Positions 6,618-15,790 of a DNA stretch of 64,000 nucleotides are shown in pieces. How positions within the stretch are numbered: the stretch's first letter is position 1; every line of letters begins with the position of its first letter. The stretch spans positions 1 through 64,000 of the forward strand of contig CAJTPT010000007.1 in assembly GCA_910578545.1 (NCBI GenBank), read 5' to 3'. This DNA comes from an uncultured Christensenella sp. GTDB taxonomy: Bacteria; Bacillota; Clostridia; Christensenellales; Pumilibacteraceae. Position numbers and translations under genes: made by a program. The notes beneath the pieces were generated by a model. The model did not search any database and was not told where the DNA came from. It was given only the letters and a program-made list of their open reading frames with translations.

Positions 6618-8978
6618 ATGGAAAATAATAATTTCGATAACAGTTTGGGAATGGACGAGGCACAGCTTGTTCAGCCTATAAAGACGTACAAGATGATAGC
6701 GTTTCGCGGAAAGGTTGTTTTTCCCGGACAGGCGGTGCATTTCGATCTTGTTCGGGATAAATCTTATGCGGCTATCAGTCAGGCGGTAGAGTCGGGCGAG
6801 AGCGTGTTTTTGGTTGCGCAAAAGCGTGCGACCATGGTCAATCCCGCGCCGCAGGATATTTACCGCGTGGGTGTGCTTGCCACGATCAAGCAGGTACAGC
6901 GTTTGCCGGGCGACGCAATGCGCGTGGTGTTTATGGCGGGGCGGAGAATGCAGATAGACAGCTACGTGTCGCTCAATCCGTACTTCGAGGTAACGCTTAA
7001 GGAATACGCCTACGACCAAGACGATCCCGTTTATCTCGAGGCCGTAAAACGCAGGCTTGACGAGCAGTTCCGCGAGTATCGCCGCATAGACACCAAAATG
7101 CCCGGCGACGTACTAAGCTCGCTATCCGTCGACGACGGCGAGCGGTTTGTTTCCACTATTGCGAGCTATATATTTACGACTGACAGCGAAAAGCAGGCGG
7201 TGCTTCAAACCAAGACGTTGTCGGAGCAGTACGAAATGATACTGACCGCGCTCACCAAGGAAACCGAAATACGCGCTATGGAAAAGCGTATCTCTGCCAA
7301 GGTGCGGCAAAACATAGACAAAAACCAAAAGGAATATTATATCCGCGAACAGATCCATGCGCTCAAGGAAGAGCTCGGCGAGGACGCGGACGAGATAGAC
7401 GAGCTTCGCAAATCGCTTGCCGAACTTAAAGACAGTATGCCGCAAATCGCATTCGATAAGGCGGAAAAAGAAATTTCACGGCTGGAAAAAATGAACTCTT
7501 CCACGCCCGAAGCGAGCGTCGCGCGTTCGTATATCGACCTGCTTTTAAGTATGCCGTGGCATAAATCGACAGACGCCGAGATAGAACTCGACCACGCGCG
7601 CAAGGTGCTTGCCGACGACCATTACGGGCTGGAAAAGGTTAAGACCCGCATACTCGAATATCTTGCGGTGTACAAGCTGACGCATAATCTAAAGTCGCCC
7701 GTGCTGTGCTTTGTCGGCCCGCCCGGAGTAGGTAAAACGTCCATAGTGCGCTCCATTGCGCGTGCGGCTAACCGCGAGCTTGTTACCATGTCGCTCGGCG
7801 GTATTCACGATGAGGCTGAAATCCGCGGACACCGCAGAACGTATGTTGCGGCTATGCCCGGACGTATCATTAGCGGTATTAAGTCGGCGGGCGTCAACAA
7901 TCCCGTGTTCCTGCTTGACGAGATAGACAAGATGACTGCGGATATTCACGGCGATCCCGCGTCCGCGCTACTCGAGGTGCTCGACCCCAACCAGAACTAT
8001 AACTTTAAGGACAACTATCTTGACGTTCCTTTCGATTTGAGCAACGTCATGTTTGTCACCACTGCAAACTCGTTAGACCCTTTGCCGCCCGCACTGCTCG
8101 ACAGACTGGAAGTTATCGAGCTTTCCGGCTACACGTACGAGGAAAAATTGCAAATCGCCAAGCGTTATCTCAAGCCGAAGGAAACGGAAGCCAACGGACT
8201 ATCGAGCGTTAAAATCGAGATGAGCGACGCGGTCATATCGTATATCATTTCGGCGTACACGCGCGAGAGCGGCGTGCGTAACCTCGAGCGCGAGATTGCG
8301 ACCGTAATGCGCAAAATCGCACTGCGCGTTGTGGAAATGGAACAAATGCCCGCAACGTTTAAGGTAACCAAAAAGGACGTAGTCGAATTTTTGGGCCCGC
8401 CGCGCTACAAGGACGTCGCGCGCGTAGACGCCGACGAGGTTGGCGTTGCCACCGGTCTTGCTTGGACGAGCGTGGGCGGCGTTACGCTTACTATCGAAGC
8501 GGCGATCATCGCGGGCGGAAAAGGCGAGCTCAAGCTCACGGGCAGCCTCGGCGACGTAATGAAGGAATCGTGCCTGGCGGCGCTGTCGCTTGTACGCTCG
8601 CGGGCGGCGGAATACGATATCCCCGAGAATGCGTTTTCGGAAAACGACGTGCACTTGCATTTCCCCGAGGGCGCAACGCCCAAGGACGGGCCGAGCGCAG
8701 GTATCACGATTGCCACCGCGCTTATGTCGGCGTTCAGCAAGCGCAAGGTCGCGCACGACGTAGCCATGACGGGCGAGGTCACTTTGCGCGGCAAAGTACT
8801 AGCTATCGGCGGACTTAAGGAAAAATCGCTCGCCGCATTCAGGGCGGGATGCAAGCGGCTTTTAATCCCGCGCGAAAACGAAAAAGATCTTGCCGACATT
8901 CCGGACGAAGTAAAACAAAAGGTTAAGATTATACCCGTCGAAAACATCGATCAAGTATTCTCTCAGGTTCTTGTATGA
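6618..8978 (+). CDS. lon: ATP-dependent protease Lon
   Basis: The product is about 786 residues, usual for bacterial Lon. The N-terminal substrate-recognition domain (FRGKVVFPGQ) is followed by a coiled-coil region and an AAA+ module with Walker A GPPGVGKTS and Walker B VFLLDEIDKM. The C-terminal protease domain has the catalytic serine at about 693 (KDGPSAG) and the lysine in GGLKEK. It degrades misfolded and regulatory proteins as a cytosolic hexamer. The start at 6618 (MENNN) follows GGGTG five bases upstream. In-frame ATGs at 6597 and 6606 are possible alternatives. The last bases overlap engB by ATGA, a pairing common in Bacillota. Confidence 0.96.
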   Translation: MENNNFDNSLGMDEAQLVQPIKTYKMIAFRGKVVFPGQAVHFDLVRDKSYAAISQAVESGESVFLVAQKRATMVNPAPQDIYRVGVLATIKQVQRLPGDAMRVVFMAGRRMQIDSYVSLNPYFEVTLKEYAYDQDDPVYLEAVKRRLDEQFREYRRIDTKMPGDVLSSLSVDDGERFVSTIASYIFTTDSEKQAVLQTKTLSEQYEMILTALTKETEIRAMEKRISAKVRQNIDKNQKEYYIREQIHALKEELGEDADEIDELRKSLAELKDSMPQIAFDKAEKEISRLEKMNSSTPEASVARSYIDLLLSMPWHKSTDAEIELDHARKVLADDHYGLEKVKTRILEYLAVYKLTHNLKSPVLCFVGPPGVGKTSIVRSIARAANRELVTMSLGGIHDEAEIRGHRRTYVAAMPGRIISGIKSAGVNNPVFLLDEIDKMTADIHGDPASALLEVLDPNQNYNFKDNYLDVPFDLSNVMFVTTANSLDPLPPALLDRLEVIELSGYTYEEKLQIAKRYLKPKETEANGLSSVKIEMSDAVISYIISAYTRESGVRNLEREIATVMRKIALRVVEMEQMPATFKVTKKDVVEFLGPPRYKDVARVDADEVGVATGLAWTSVGGVTLTIEAAIIAGGKGELKLTGSLGDVMKESCLAALSLVRSRAAEYDIPENAFSENDVHLHFPEGATPKDGPSAGITIATALMSAFSKRKVAHDVAMTGEVTLRGKVLAIGGLKEKSLAAFRAGCKRLLIPRENEKDLADIPDEVKQKVKIIPVENIDQVFSQVLV

Positions 8979-9580
8979 TTGTCAAAAACGCGCGCTTTGT
9001 AACGAGCTGTGCAACCGCTCGGGCGGCGGACGGGTACTCGCCGCAAGTGTGCGTTGCCGGCAGATCCAATTGCGGCAAGTCGACACTTCTCAACATGCTT
9101 ATGGGCGCCAAGCTGTGCAAAACGTCGCAAACGCCCGGTCGCACTCGGCTTATCAATATATTCGAGGTGTCTACCGATACGCGTAAGTTCTTTCTTACCG
9201 ATTTGCCCGGCTACGGATTTAGTAAGGCGCACAAGTCGGAAACGGATGCCTTTGCCGAGCGTACCGACGTGTTTTTCCGAACGAGCAAGGATATTGCGCA
9301 GGTGCTGTGTCTTATGGACGTGCGGCGCGACCCGTCCGACCTCGACAAAGTGCTAATAAACTACTTGCGCGACCTGGAACTTCCGTTTACCGTCGTGCTA
9401 ACCAAAGCGGACAAGCTGAGTCGCGCGCAGGTCGGTAACGCAACGGTCAAGATTGCCGCCGCCCTCGGTCTTGCAAAGGGTAATCTTATAGTCACCAGCG
9501 GGCTTAACGGCTCGGGCAAGGACGCGCTTTTAAATCGTTTGGACGAGGTTCTCGCCGTATTTGGCGAGCAAGATACATAA
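8975..9580 (+). CDS. engB: ribosome biogenesis GTPase EngB (YsxC)
   Basis: The 201-residue protein carries G1 GRSNCGKST, G2 in TPGRT, G3 DLPGYG and G4 TKAD, in the order and length of EngB/YsxC. This essential GTPase helps assemble the large ribosomal subunit. The ATG overlaps the lon stop (ATGA), so it is translationally coupled. A terminator follows at 9625-9650. Confidence 0.95.
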   Translation: MIVKNARFVTSCATARAADGYSPQVCVAGRSNCGKSTLLNMLMGAKLCKTSQTPGRTRLINIFEVSTDTRKFFLTDLPGYGFSKAHKSETDAFAERTDVFFRTSKDIAQVLCLMDVRRDPSDLDKVLINYLRDLELPFTVVLTKADKLSRAQVGNATVKIAAALGLAKGNLIVTSGLNGSGKDALLNRLDEVLAVFGEQDT

Positions 9581-9624
9581 TCATTTATTATATATAAATG
9601 TATATCGCAACCTTTATGGTAAAA

Positions 9625-9650
9625 GGCGCGACACTGCTCGCGCTTTTTTT
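9625..9650 (+). terminator. terminator of the lon-engB operon
   Basis: The hairpin GCGCGA (9626-9631) / TCGCGC (9638-9643) is followed by a run of T. Confidence 0.8.
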
Positions 9651-9707
9651 GTGGCAAAAATCCGTGAAAGCGCATAAATAAATTTGAATAAAGCGTTTGG
9701 AGGGTGT

Positions 9708-10286
9708 ATGGCTATTAAGGCGGGTTGCGGGGGAAGTATGGACGGCATTTGCTGTCGTATGGTAATAGAAACCAAGCGTGTGTTTGACGGTTGCGCGTTT
9801 ACCGACGAGAACATTACGCTCACGCTTACTACCGACGCGCCGATTCCGCAGGGCGCCGAGTTTGTTTCGGCGCGAGTAATAAGCAGTGAATTGGACGGGT
9901 ATTCCATTGGCTCGTCTAACGGCGAGTGCAGTCGGGTGGTCGGCGACGTTGTAACGCGGTTTGCCGTTACGTACTCGATAGGCGGACAGCTGGTGTCGGT
10001 CGGCGCGTCGTACCGCGAGAGTAAGGACGTGCTACTTAAAATACCGAGCAATAACTCGGCGGTACCGTTTTCTATCGAGGCGCAGTCCAATATGATTGTC
10101 GGCGGCGGCGCAATAATCGGCACGAATGCGGTAAGCGTTTTCGGCTGTTTACTTCAAATAATAAAGGTGACGGCGATAGTAGATATACTTATACCTACGT
10201 ATGGATATTGCAAGTATCCGCCGTGCACGGGCTGTTCGTGCCCCGGGCTTGCCGGCAATATTTTTCCCGAGCTTGACGACGAGTAA
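9708..10286 (+). CDS. Cys-rich hypothetical protein, possibly spore-coat associated
   Basis: The 192-residue protein has a Cys-containing N terminus (GICCRMVIETKRVFDGC), a beta-rich middle and a C-terminal Cys cluster (CKYPPCTGCSCPG) before an acidic end. This architecture recalls Cys-rich proteins of Clostridia that open with a VFDSC-like segment and end with a Pro/Cys motif. I associate those with spore surfaces but cannot prove it here. There is no signal peptide. The start at 9708 is fixed by TTGGAGGGTG just upstream. An in-frame extension to 9684 lacks a ribosome-binding site. Confidence 0.6.
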   Translation: MAIKAGCGGSMDGICCRMVIETKRVFDGCAFTDENITLTLTTDAPIPQGAEFVSARVISSELDGYSIGSSNGECSRVVGDVVTRFAVTYSIGGQLVSVGASYRESKDVLLKIPSNNSAVPFSIEAQSNMIVGGGAIIGTNAVSVFGCLLQIIKVTAIVDILIPTYGYCKYPPCTGCSCPGLAGNIFPELDDE

Positions 10287-10316
10287 CGACGTTTGGGCGT
10301 AAACTCGGTCAAAGCG

Positions 10317-10345
10317 TTGACTTTTTTTGCCGATAATGATAAACT
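10317..10345 (+). promoter_or_regulatory. leaderless promoter of the metallophosphoesterase gene
   Basis: TTGACT (10317-10322), a 17-bp spacer, and TAAACT (10340-10345) lie six bases before the ATG at 10352. Transcription is predicted to start at or next to the start codon. Confidence 0.7.
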
Positions 10346-10351
10346 ACGGCT

Positions 10352-11035
10352 ATGAAGGTTTACGCAATTTCCGACCTGCACTTATCAATAAACAATCCCA
10401 AGCCGATGGATATATTCGGCGAGGTGTGGGATAACTATCTTGACGAAATAAATAAATCGCTCGAGCCCGTTACGAGTGATGACCTCGTACTTATGGCGGG
10501 CGATTTGAGCTGGGCGATGAGCTTGGAAAACGCCGTTCCCGACCTTAACTACATAGGTGAGTTTCCCGGTAAAAAAATAATAACGCGCGGCAATCACGAC
10601 TATTGGTGGAAGAGTATTTCCGCAGTGCGCGGCAATCTTCCGCAAAACGTGTTTGCCATCCAGAACGACTGCATTAAGATAGGCGACGTCATAGTATGCG
10701 GCAGTCGCGGTTGGAGCGCGGACGATAAGACCGAGGACGGAAAACGCTTGTATGCTCGCGAACTGCTTCGCATGGAAATGTCGCTTAACGCCATGCAAAA
10801 GCTGCGCGAACAAGGGGATAGGGTCGTGTTTATGATACACTATCCGCCATTTAACGTGCGGTTTGAAAATACCCCCGTCACAGACCTGTTTGAAAAATTC
10901 GGAGTGGACGCGGTGGTGTACGGACACCTTCACGGCAAAAATTGCTACGCCAAAAAGCTTGTTGTCAAAAACGGTATAAAATACTACTTGACCTCATGCG
11001 ACCAGGTAGCCAACAGAATAGTAGAAATACTTTAA
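10352..11035 (+). CDS. calcineurin-like metallophosphoesterase
   Basis: The 227-residue protein has the metal-binding motifs of the family in order: SDLHLS (residues 7-12), GDLSW, GNHDYWW, MIHYPP and GHLHG. Two metal ions and a phosphate ester or phosphodiester substrate are expected. It resembles the YkuE/YpbG-like cytosolic group, with no signal peptide. The substrate is unknown. It has no ribosome-binding site and its promoter abuts the ATG. It precedes the dcw cluster but has its own promoter, and mraZ has another, so the link to division is only positional. Confidence 0.85.
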   Translation: MKVYAISDLHLSINNPKPMDIFGEVWDNYLDEINKSLEPVTSDDLVLMAGDLSWAMSLENAVPDLNYIGEFPGKKIITRGNHDYWWKSISAVRGNLPQNVFAIQNDCIKIGDVIVCGSRGWSADDKTEDGKRLYARELLRMEMSLNAMQKLREQGDRVVFMIHYPPFNVRFENTPVTDLFEKFGVDAVVYGHLHGKNCYAKKLVVKNGIKYYLTSCDQVANRIVEIL

Positions 11036-11170
11036 ACCCGATATTTTCACCCTGCGCCGACCGTGTACTCATACGTCGGCTTTACTTCGCTTATAAGAAT
11101 TTGCCCGAAAGTCAATAATTTTTATACCCCGCCCAAAAACCGTGGTTGATATTAATTTTTTATGCAAAAA

Positions 11171-11210
11171 TATGGTAAAATAGGGGCAAAAGGGGTTGAC
11201 AGTGGTTAAA
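11171..11210 (+). promoter_or_regulatory. putative MraZ-binding boxes
   Basis: Four 10-bp units with a shared GG core (TGGTA, GGGGC, GGGTT and TGGTT at 11173, 11183, 11193 and 11203) cover and precede the -35 box. MraZ in other bacteria binds TGGGN-like boxes repeated every 10 bp before its own operon, so autoregulation is likely. Confidence 0.5.
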
Positions 11211-11224
11211 CTATGTGATAAAAT
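11196..11224 (+). promoter_or_regulatory. promoter of the dcw cluster (mraZ)
   Basis: TTGACA (11196-11201) and TAAAAT (11219-11224) are spaced by 17 bp. The leader of about 33 nt carries GGAGTGAAAGGG before the mraZ ATG. Confidence 0.85.
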
Positions 11225-11263
11225 GACATTATCAGCGATAAATCGGAGTGAAAGGGTCATTTT

Positions 11264-11695
11264 ATGTTCAACGGGCAGTATCATCATCAGATGGACGACA
11301 AGGGGCGGTTAAGAATACCGCCTGCTTTTCGCAAGCTGCTCGGCGAGAACCCGATGATCTTCTGTAGCTTTGAAAAGTGCTTGTTTATTTATCCGCGTGC
11401 CGATTTTGACCGACTTGTGACCGAAAGGTTTAAGGACGCCGATCTTTTGGATATGGATATGAACGATATAAAGCGCGCGATATTCTCGTCCACGCAGGAG
11501 CTTGTCGAGGACAAGCAGGGCAGGGTGTCGCTTAATCAGGCGTTTATCGAAGAATGCAGTCTGTCCAAAAATATCATCACGATAGGCGCTTACGACCGTG
11601 TCGAGATTTGGGACGAGGAAGTCTACAAGGAGCACAAAAAGTCGGTCGACTTCAACAAGATTATCGCGCAGTTTACCGCCTCGCGCAAGATGTGA
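11264..11695 (+). CDS. mraZ: transcriptional regulator MraZ
   Basis: The 143-residue protein has two SpoVT-AbrB-type MraZ repeats (MDDKGRLRIPPAFRK at the start and VEDKQGRVSLNQAF in the second half). It binds repeated sites in its own promoter and tunes the dcw operon. A good ribosome-binding site (AAAGGG) precedes ATG 11264. The stop shares a base with the rsmH start (TGATG), so rsmH is coupled. Confidence 0.96.
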   Translation: MFNGQYHHQMDDKGRLRIPPAFRKLLGENPMIFCSFEKCLFIYPRADFDRLVTERFKDADLLDMDMNDIKRAIFSSTQELVEDKQGRVSLNQAFIEECSLSKNIITIGAYDRVEIWDEEVYKEHKKSVDFNKIIAQFTASRKM

Positions 11696-12591
11696 TGTAT
11701 CACGTTCCGATTATGCCCGAGCGCATAGTGCAAGAGCTCGGGGTACACAAAGGCGGTTTGTATTTGGACGCCACGCTCGGCGGCGGCGGACATACTGGTT
11801 ATATACTGAAAGCGGGCGGCTCGGTTGTTGCGATAGACCGCGACGACGACGCGCTTGAATATTGCAAAGCCCGGTTAACGGGCGACGTTACGTACATTAA
11901 AGGTAAATACGAGAATGCAGTGGAGCTACTGAAGGGCGCGGGCATTACCGAGCTTGACGGGGCGCTACTCGATTTAGGGGTTTCGTCGCATCAGCTTGAC
12001 GATCCGTCGCGCGGGTTTTCGTACATGCACGACGGCGCGCTCGATATGAGAATGGACAGAACGCAGGGCTTGACCGCCTACGACGTAGTCAACGGTTACG
12101 GCGTGGCCGAGCTTTGCGACATCCTGCGCAAGTACGGCGAGGAAAGCTTCGCCAAAAAGATAGCAACCGCTATCGACAGAGCGCGGAGCGTCAAGCCGAT
12201 ACAGACCACGATCGAGCTTGCCGATATAATCGCCAAATCGGTGCCGTACCGAAAAAACGGGCACCCCGCAAAAAAGTCTTTTCAGGCTATTCGCATAGAG
12301 GTCAACGGCGAGCTAAAAGGACTGTACGACGCGCTTTGCGGCATTTTCGGATTGATTAAGTCGGGTGGGCGTATGGCGGTACTTAGCTTCCACTCGCTGG
12401 AGGACCGCATAGTCAAGGCGGCGTTTAACGAGTTTGCCACCGACTGCATTTGCCCCAAAAGATTGCCCGTATGCGTGTGCAACCACCGCGCAATAGGCAG
12501 GACGGTACTTCGGGAAAAGCCGTCCGAACAAGAACAACAGCAAAACTCGCGTAGCACAAGCGCTACGCTAAGGGTATCGGAAAAACTTTAA
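11695..12591 (+). CDS. rsmH: 16S rRNA (cytosine1402-N4)-methyltransferase
   Basis: The 298-residue protein starts MYHVPIM and has the SAM-binding DATLGGGGHT and the family motifs LDLGVSSHQLDD and FQAIRIEVNGEL, with the C-terminal SFHSLEDRIVK. It methylates N4 of C1402 in 16S rRNA. The chosen start overlaps the mraZ stop by one base. It follows mraZ as in most dcw clusters. Confidence 0.96.
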   Translation: MYHVPIMPERIVQELGVHKGGLYLDATLGGGGHTGYILKAGGSVVAIDRDDDALEYCKARLTGDVTYIKGKYENAVELLKGAGITELDGALLDLGVSSHQLDDPSRGFSYMHDGALDMRMDRTQGLTAYDVVNGYGVAELCDILRKYGEESFAKKIATAIDRARSVKPIQTTIELADIIAKSVPYRKNGHPAKKSFQAIRIEVNGELKGLYDALCGIFGLIKSGGRMAVLSFHSLEDRIVKAAFNEFATDCICPKRLPVCVCNHRAIGRTVLREKPSEQEQQQNSRSTSATLRVSEKL

Positions 12592-12604
12592 GGAAGGTCG
12601 TATC

Positions 12605-13390
12605 ATGATAACCACAAAACGACAGATAACAAGAGAGAGCGACCGCTTCGGCGGTTACTACGGAATGGAAAACGGCGGTTTTCCGTTGATTTCCGATTTT
12701 GATGCTATCGGCAATACCGAGCCTATTTCCGACACGGGGAGCAGTATGCTTAGATCCGATATAGATACCGATATCACTACGCCCGCGGCGCCTGCGACCG
12801 ACGGACTTTATACCACGCTCGAAACGGCTAAGTCGCGCCCGCAGGTAACACAGCGCACTTATACGCCGCCCGTGCGCGAGCCTCTTCCGCCTCGCCAAAA
12901 GAAAAAGGCAAAGCGCGAAAAAGAGGATATCCTTCCTTCGGTCAAGACCCGTGCGTATGCCACCGACGTTGTCGAGCAGGAAGAAGAGCGCGTTGTCGAA
13001 AAGGAAAGGGAAAGGGCACATTCCACTTCCCGTCGCGGCGCGGTCGATTTGCGCACCAAGGTCATACTTTGCATTTACGTAGCGGTCGCGCTTATACTCG
13101 CGATAGCGGTTATCGCGACGGGCGTTATCGTTTCCAAAGCGAATGCGCAGGCGGATGACCTTGCAAGCTCTGTCGCGCAAAAGCAGGCGTTGGTTGCCAC
13201 TCAGCGCGAGGACCTGCGTGCCGAGATGGAAGCGATGCCGGAAAAGGCCGCAGGGCTCGGCATGGTTTCGGCAAGCGAGAACCCCTCATACACCGCAACC
13301 CCCGTCGAAAACGTCGGTTATCCCGCCGCAACCCCCAAGTCCGGCGCGTTCGACAAATTCTGCGACTGGCTTTCCAAAGTGATTAACTGA
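12605..13390 (+). CDS. ftsL: FtsL-like bitopic division protein with a long cytoplasmic N terminus
   Basis: The 261-residue protein has about 150 polar residues, one membrane helix near 153-176 (KVILCIYVAVALILAIAVI), a short coiled coil with heptads (residues 180-220) and a low-complexity tail. The order rsmH-ftsL-PBP identifies it as the FtsL slot. Sequence identity is weak, as usual for FtsL. The N-terminal cytoplasmic region is much longer than in Bacillus (about 35 residues) and is rich in charged residues around 95-145. FtsL links FtsQ/DivIC to the septal synthase. AAGGAAGG precedes the ATG. Confidence 0.75.
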   Translation: MITTKRQITRESDRFGGYYGMENGGFPLISDFDAIGNTEPISDTGSSMLRSDIDTDITTPAAPATDGLYTTLETAKSRPQVTQRTYTPPVREPLPPRQKKKAKREKEDILPSVKTRAYATDVVEQEEERVVEKERERAHSTSRRGAVDLRTKVILCIYVAVALILAIAVIATGVIVSKANAQADDLASSVAQKQALVATQREDLRAEMEAMPEKAAGLGMVSASENPSYTATPVENVGYPAATPKSGAFDKFCDWLSKVIN

Positions 13391-13405
13391 AAACTAATAA
13401 CAACG

Positions 13406-13449
13406 ACCGTCCGAGCAATAACGCGCGGACGGTTTTTTTGTGCTTTCTA
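13406..13449 (+). terminator. terminator after ftsL
   Basis: The arms ACCGTCCG (13406-13413) and CGGACGGT (13436-13443) are followed by seven T. It separates mraZ-rsmH-ftsL from the PBP gene unless readthrough occurs. Confidence 0.8.
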
Positions 13450-13506
13450 AAACTCGATTGCCGCGCATATGATATTACGATAGTTAAATCGATTAGAGGT
13501 GATTGT

Positions 13507-15399
13507 ATGAAAGCGGGCGCCGCAACTATGCGAAAGAGAATACTCGTTGCGTTTATTGCGCTTGTCGTGGTGTTTATCGCGCTGTTCGGCAGGCTTTTCT
13601 ATTTGCAGATTATCGACGGCGGAATGTTGCGCGCCCGTGCGGCGGAGCAGTGGTACCGCGATCTTCCGTTAAAGGCGGCGCGCGGCAAGATTTTGGACGT
13701 CAACGGCGAGGTGCTCGCGGACAGTGCGGACGTTTTTACGCTGTACGCTCGCCCCAACGCGGTCAAAAATAAGGAACAGACGGCAAGCGATATTTCGGAC
13801 GCGCTCGGCATGAGCACGGAAACTGTGCTCGAAATGCTCAGTCGTCAAGTGGGCGAAGTAACTGTTAAGCGCAAAATCGACGCGAAGACCGCGCTCGAGC
13901 TTCGCGACAAAAACATAAGCGGGCTGTATTACACGCTCGATACTCAGCGCAACTATCCGTTCGGAAGCAACATGTCGCAGATACTCGGGTTTACAAATAT
14001 TGACAACGTAGGTCAGTCGGGCTTGGAAAGCTATTACGATAAGTACTTGACGGGTGTGGACGGCTATGCGTATACTTCCACAGATATGGCGGGGCGCGAG
14101 GTGGAAGGCTCGGTCACTAAGTACGTGCCGGGCATTCCCGGCTGTAACGTAACGCTCGCGCTTGACAGCAATATCCAGAGCTTTGCGTACTCGGCGGTGA
14201 CGGCGGCGCAAACGGAATTTTCAGCTAAGTCTGCGCAAATGATAGTCATGGACGTCAATACCGGCGGAATACTTGCCATGGCAAAAACGCCCGCTTTCGA
14301 CCTTAACGACCCGCCGCGCAACGACTTGGATTTGCTAAACGAGCTGTCGCGCAACACCATGATAGTCGATATGTACGAGCCCGGCTCGACCTTTAAGATA
14401 TTCACGACGGCGGCGGCGCTCGAGGCGGGCGTAGTGTCGGACAACGATACGTTTTTCTGTCCCGGGTACAGAATGGTGGACGGGCAAAGAATACGGTGTT
14501 GGCGGACTATCGGGCACGGCAGTCAGCATCTTGCCGAGGGCGTAAAAAACTCGTGTAACTGCGTGTTTATGGATTTGGCGTTGCGGCTCGGCGTGGACAG
14601 ATTTTATTCGGCGCTCGATAAATTCGGGCTCGGACAAAAAACGGGTGTGGACTTTGCGGGCGAAAGCAGCGGCATGCTCATGAAAAAGGAAAACGTCAAG
14701 ACCGTCGACCTTGCTCGTATCGGCTTCGGTCAAGCGGTTGCGGTAACGCCGTTACAGCTTATAACGGGCGTCAGCTCGGTGGTAAACGGCGGCATACTGT
14801 ATCAGCCGTACCTTGTCGGTAGCGTCGACTCGTTTGACGGTAAAAACGTGGCTACGCGCTTGCCGATGGAAAAAGGTCGCACCGTAAGCGAGAGCACTTC
14901 TCAAAAAATGCGTGAATACCTTGTGGGCGTCGTGGCAAACGGCGGCGGCAGTAAGGCGGGCGTAGTCGGATATGCGATAGGCGGAAAGACGGGCACGGCG
15001 CAAAAATATTCGGGCGGAACGATAGCGCAAGGCAAATACATTTCGTCGTTTATCGGCTTTGCGCCCGCGGAAAATCCCAAGTACGCTTTGCTCATGATAG
15101 TCGACGAGCCGCAGGGCTATATGTACTACGGCAGTCTTGTTGCCGCGCCGTATGCGGGCGACGTATTTGAAAAGATATTCGACTACGTGGATTTGCCGCC
15201 CACCATGCTTCCGGAAGTGGAATACGTGCCTATGCCCGACGTAATGGATATGACGGCGGAGGAAGCGGTCGACTTGCTCGAAAAAACGGGGCTTCACGTG
15301 GAAACTGCGGGCGAGGGCGGCGCCGTTATCGGTCAAACGCCGTTGCCGGGCGAGCGCGTAAAGCTCAACGACAGCGTGCTTATCAGAATTCGGAATTGA
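13507..15399 (+). CDS. spoVD: penicillin-binding protein 2 (SpoVD/FtsI type) with PASTA domain
   Basis: The 630-residue class B PBP has an N-terminal membrane anchor (residues 9-32), a dimerisation domain, and a transpeptidase domain with SxxK at about 294 (PGSTFK), SCN (KNSCNC) and KTG (GGKTGTAQ). A C-terminal PASTA domain follows (from about 567, PDVMDMTAEEAVDLL). It cross-links septal or spore-cortex peptidoglycan with FtsW or SpoVE. The single PASTA domain suggests the SpoVD/PbpB group; which of the two it is cannot be decided. The start at 13507 has GAGGTG upstream. A longer frame from 13438 lies in the terminator tail and is rejected. Confidence 0.93.
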   Translation: MKAGAATMRKRILVAFIALVVVFIALFGRLFYLQIIDGGMLRARAAEQWYRDLPLKAARGKILDVNGEVLADSADVFTLYARPNAVKNKEQTASDISDALGMSTETVLEMLSRQVGEVTVKRKIDAKTALELRDKNISGLYYTLDTQRNYPFGSNMSQILGFTNIDNVGQSGLESYYDKYLTGVDGYAYTSTDMAGREVEGSVTKYVPGIPGCNVTLALDSNIQSFAYSAVTAAQTEFSAKSAQMIVMDVNTGGILAMAKTPAFDLNDPPRNDLDLLNELSRNTMIVDMYEPGSTFKIFTTAAALEAGVVSDNDTFFCPGYRMVDGQRIRCWRTIGHGSQHLAEGVKNSCNCVFMDLALRLGVDRFYSALDKFGLGQKTGVDFAGESSGMLMKKENVKTVDLARIGFGQAVAVTPLQLITGVSSVVNGGILYQPYLVGSVDSFDGKNVATRLPMEKGRTVSESTSQKMREYLVGVVANGGGSKAGVVGYAIGGKTGTAQKYSGGTIAQGKYISSFIGFAPAENPKYALLMIVDEPQGYMYYGSLVAAPYAGDVFEKIFDYVDLPPTMLPEVEYVPMPDVMDMTAEEAVDLLEKTGLHVETAGEGGAVIGQTPLPGERVKLNDSVLIRIRN

Positions 15400-15790
15400 G
15401 AAATCGAAATTATTGCACAAGATTGTTTGTCATCATGGGCGAATGCGAAGGATCCAACCGCCATAGAGTGTGTACAACAGAACGCTCTGCGCATTAAACA
15501 TAAAGATTCTTCGCTGTTTGATTCGGCTGACCCGCCCATTGTCGAAAATTAAATATGTTTGCAAAAGCGGGCAAAAGAGCGATTTACGCATTACAATAGA
15601 CATATACTATTCTCAGACACTCCGAATAAGTTCGTGCGGTAATCTTGCGCTCGATTTCCGTGCTGCGAGCTGCAATAAAACATTCACGTAGCGCTGCTGC
15701 GATGATAGCATATTGTATCGTATCACGAAAATCACCTACGCAATTTTACTCGCGTCACTTAATCGGAGTGTCGCCAAGGCAGGTGCAATT
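15400..15790. other. intergenic region between spoVD and murE
   Basis: 391 bp without a supported gene. It holds a degenerate dispersed repeat at 15427-15455 and an imperfect inverted counterpart around 15510-15535. No strong promoter for murE was found. Confidence 0.5.
15427..15455 (+). repeat. degenerate copy of a widespread 'GTCATCCTGAGCG...GAAGGATCC' repeat
   Basis: The segment begins TTGTCATCATGGGCGAA and ends GCGAAGGATCC. This is close to a dispersed intergenic motif seen in many bacterial genomes. A related segment lies at 22721-22755. A rough inverted copy near 15510-15535 suggests a small MITE-like unit. Confidence 0.4.

Noticed and set aside
15713..15790. Upstream extension of murE
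   Set aside because: It lacks a ribosome-binding site and the family starts at MRLCEIL. The start at 15791 fits better.
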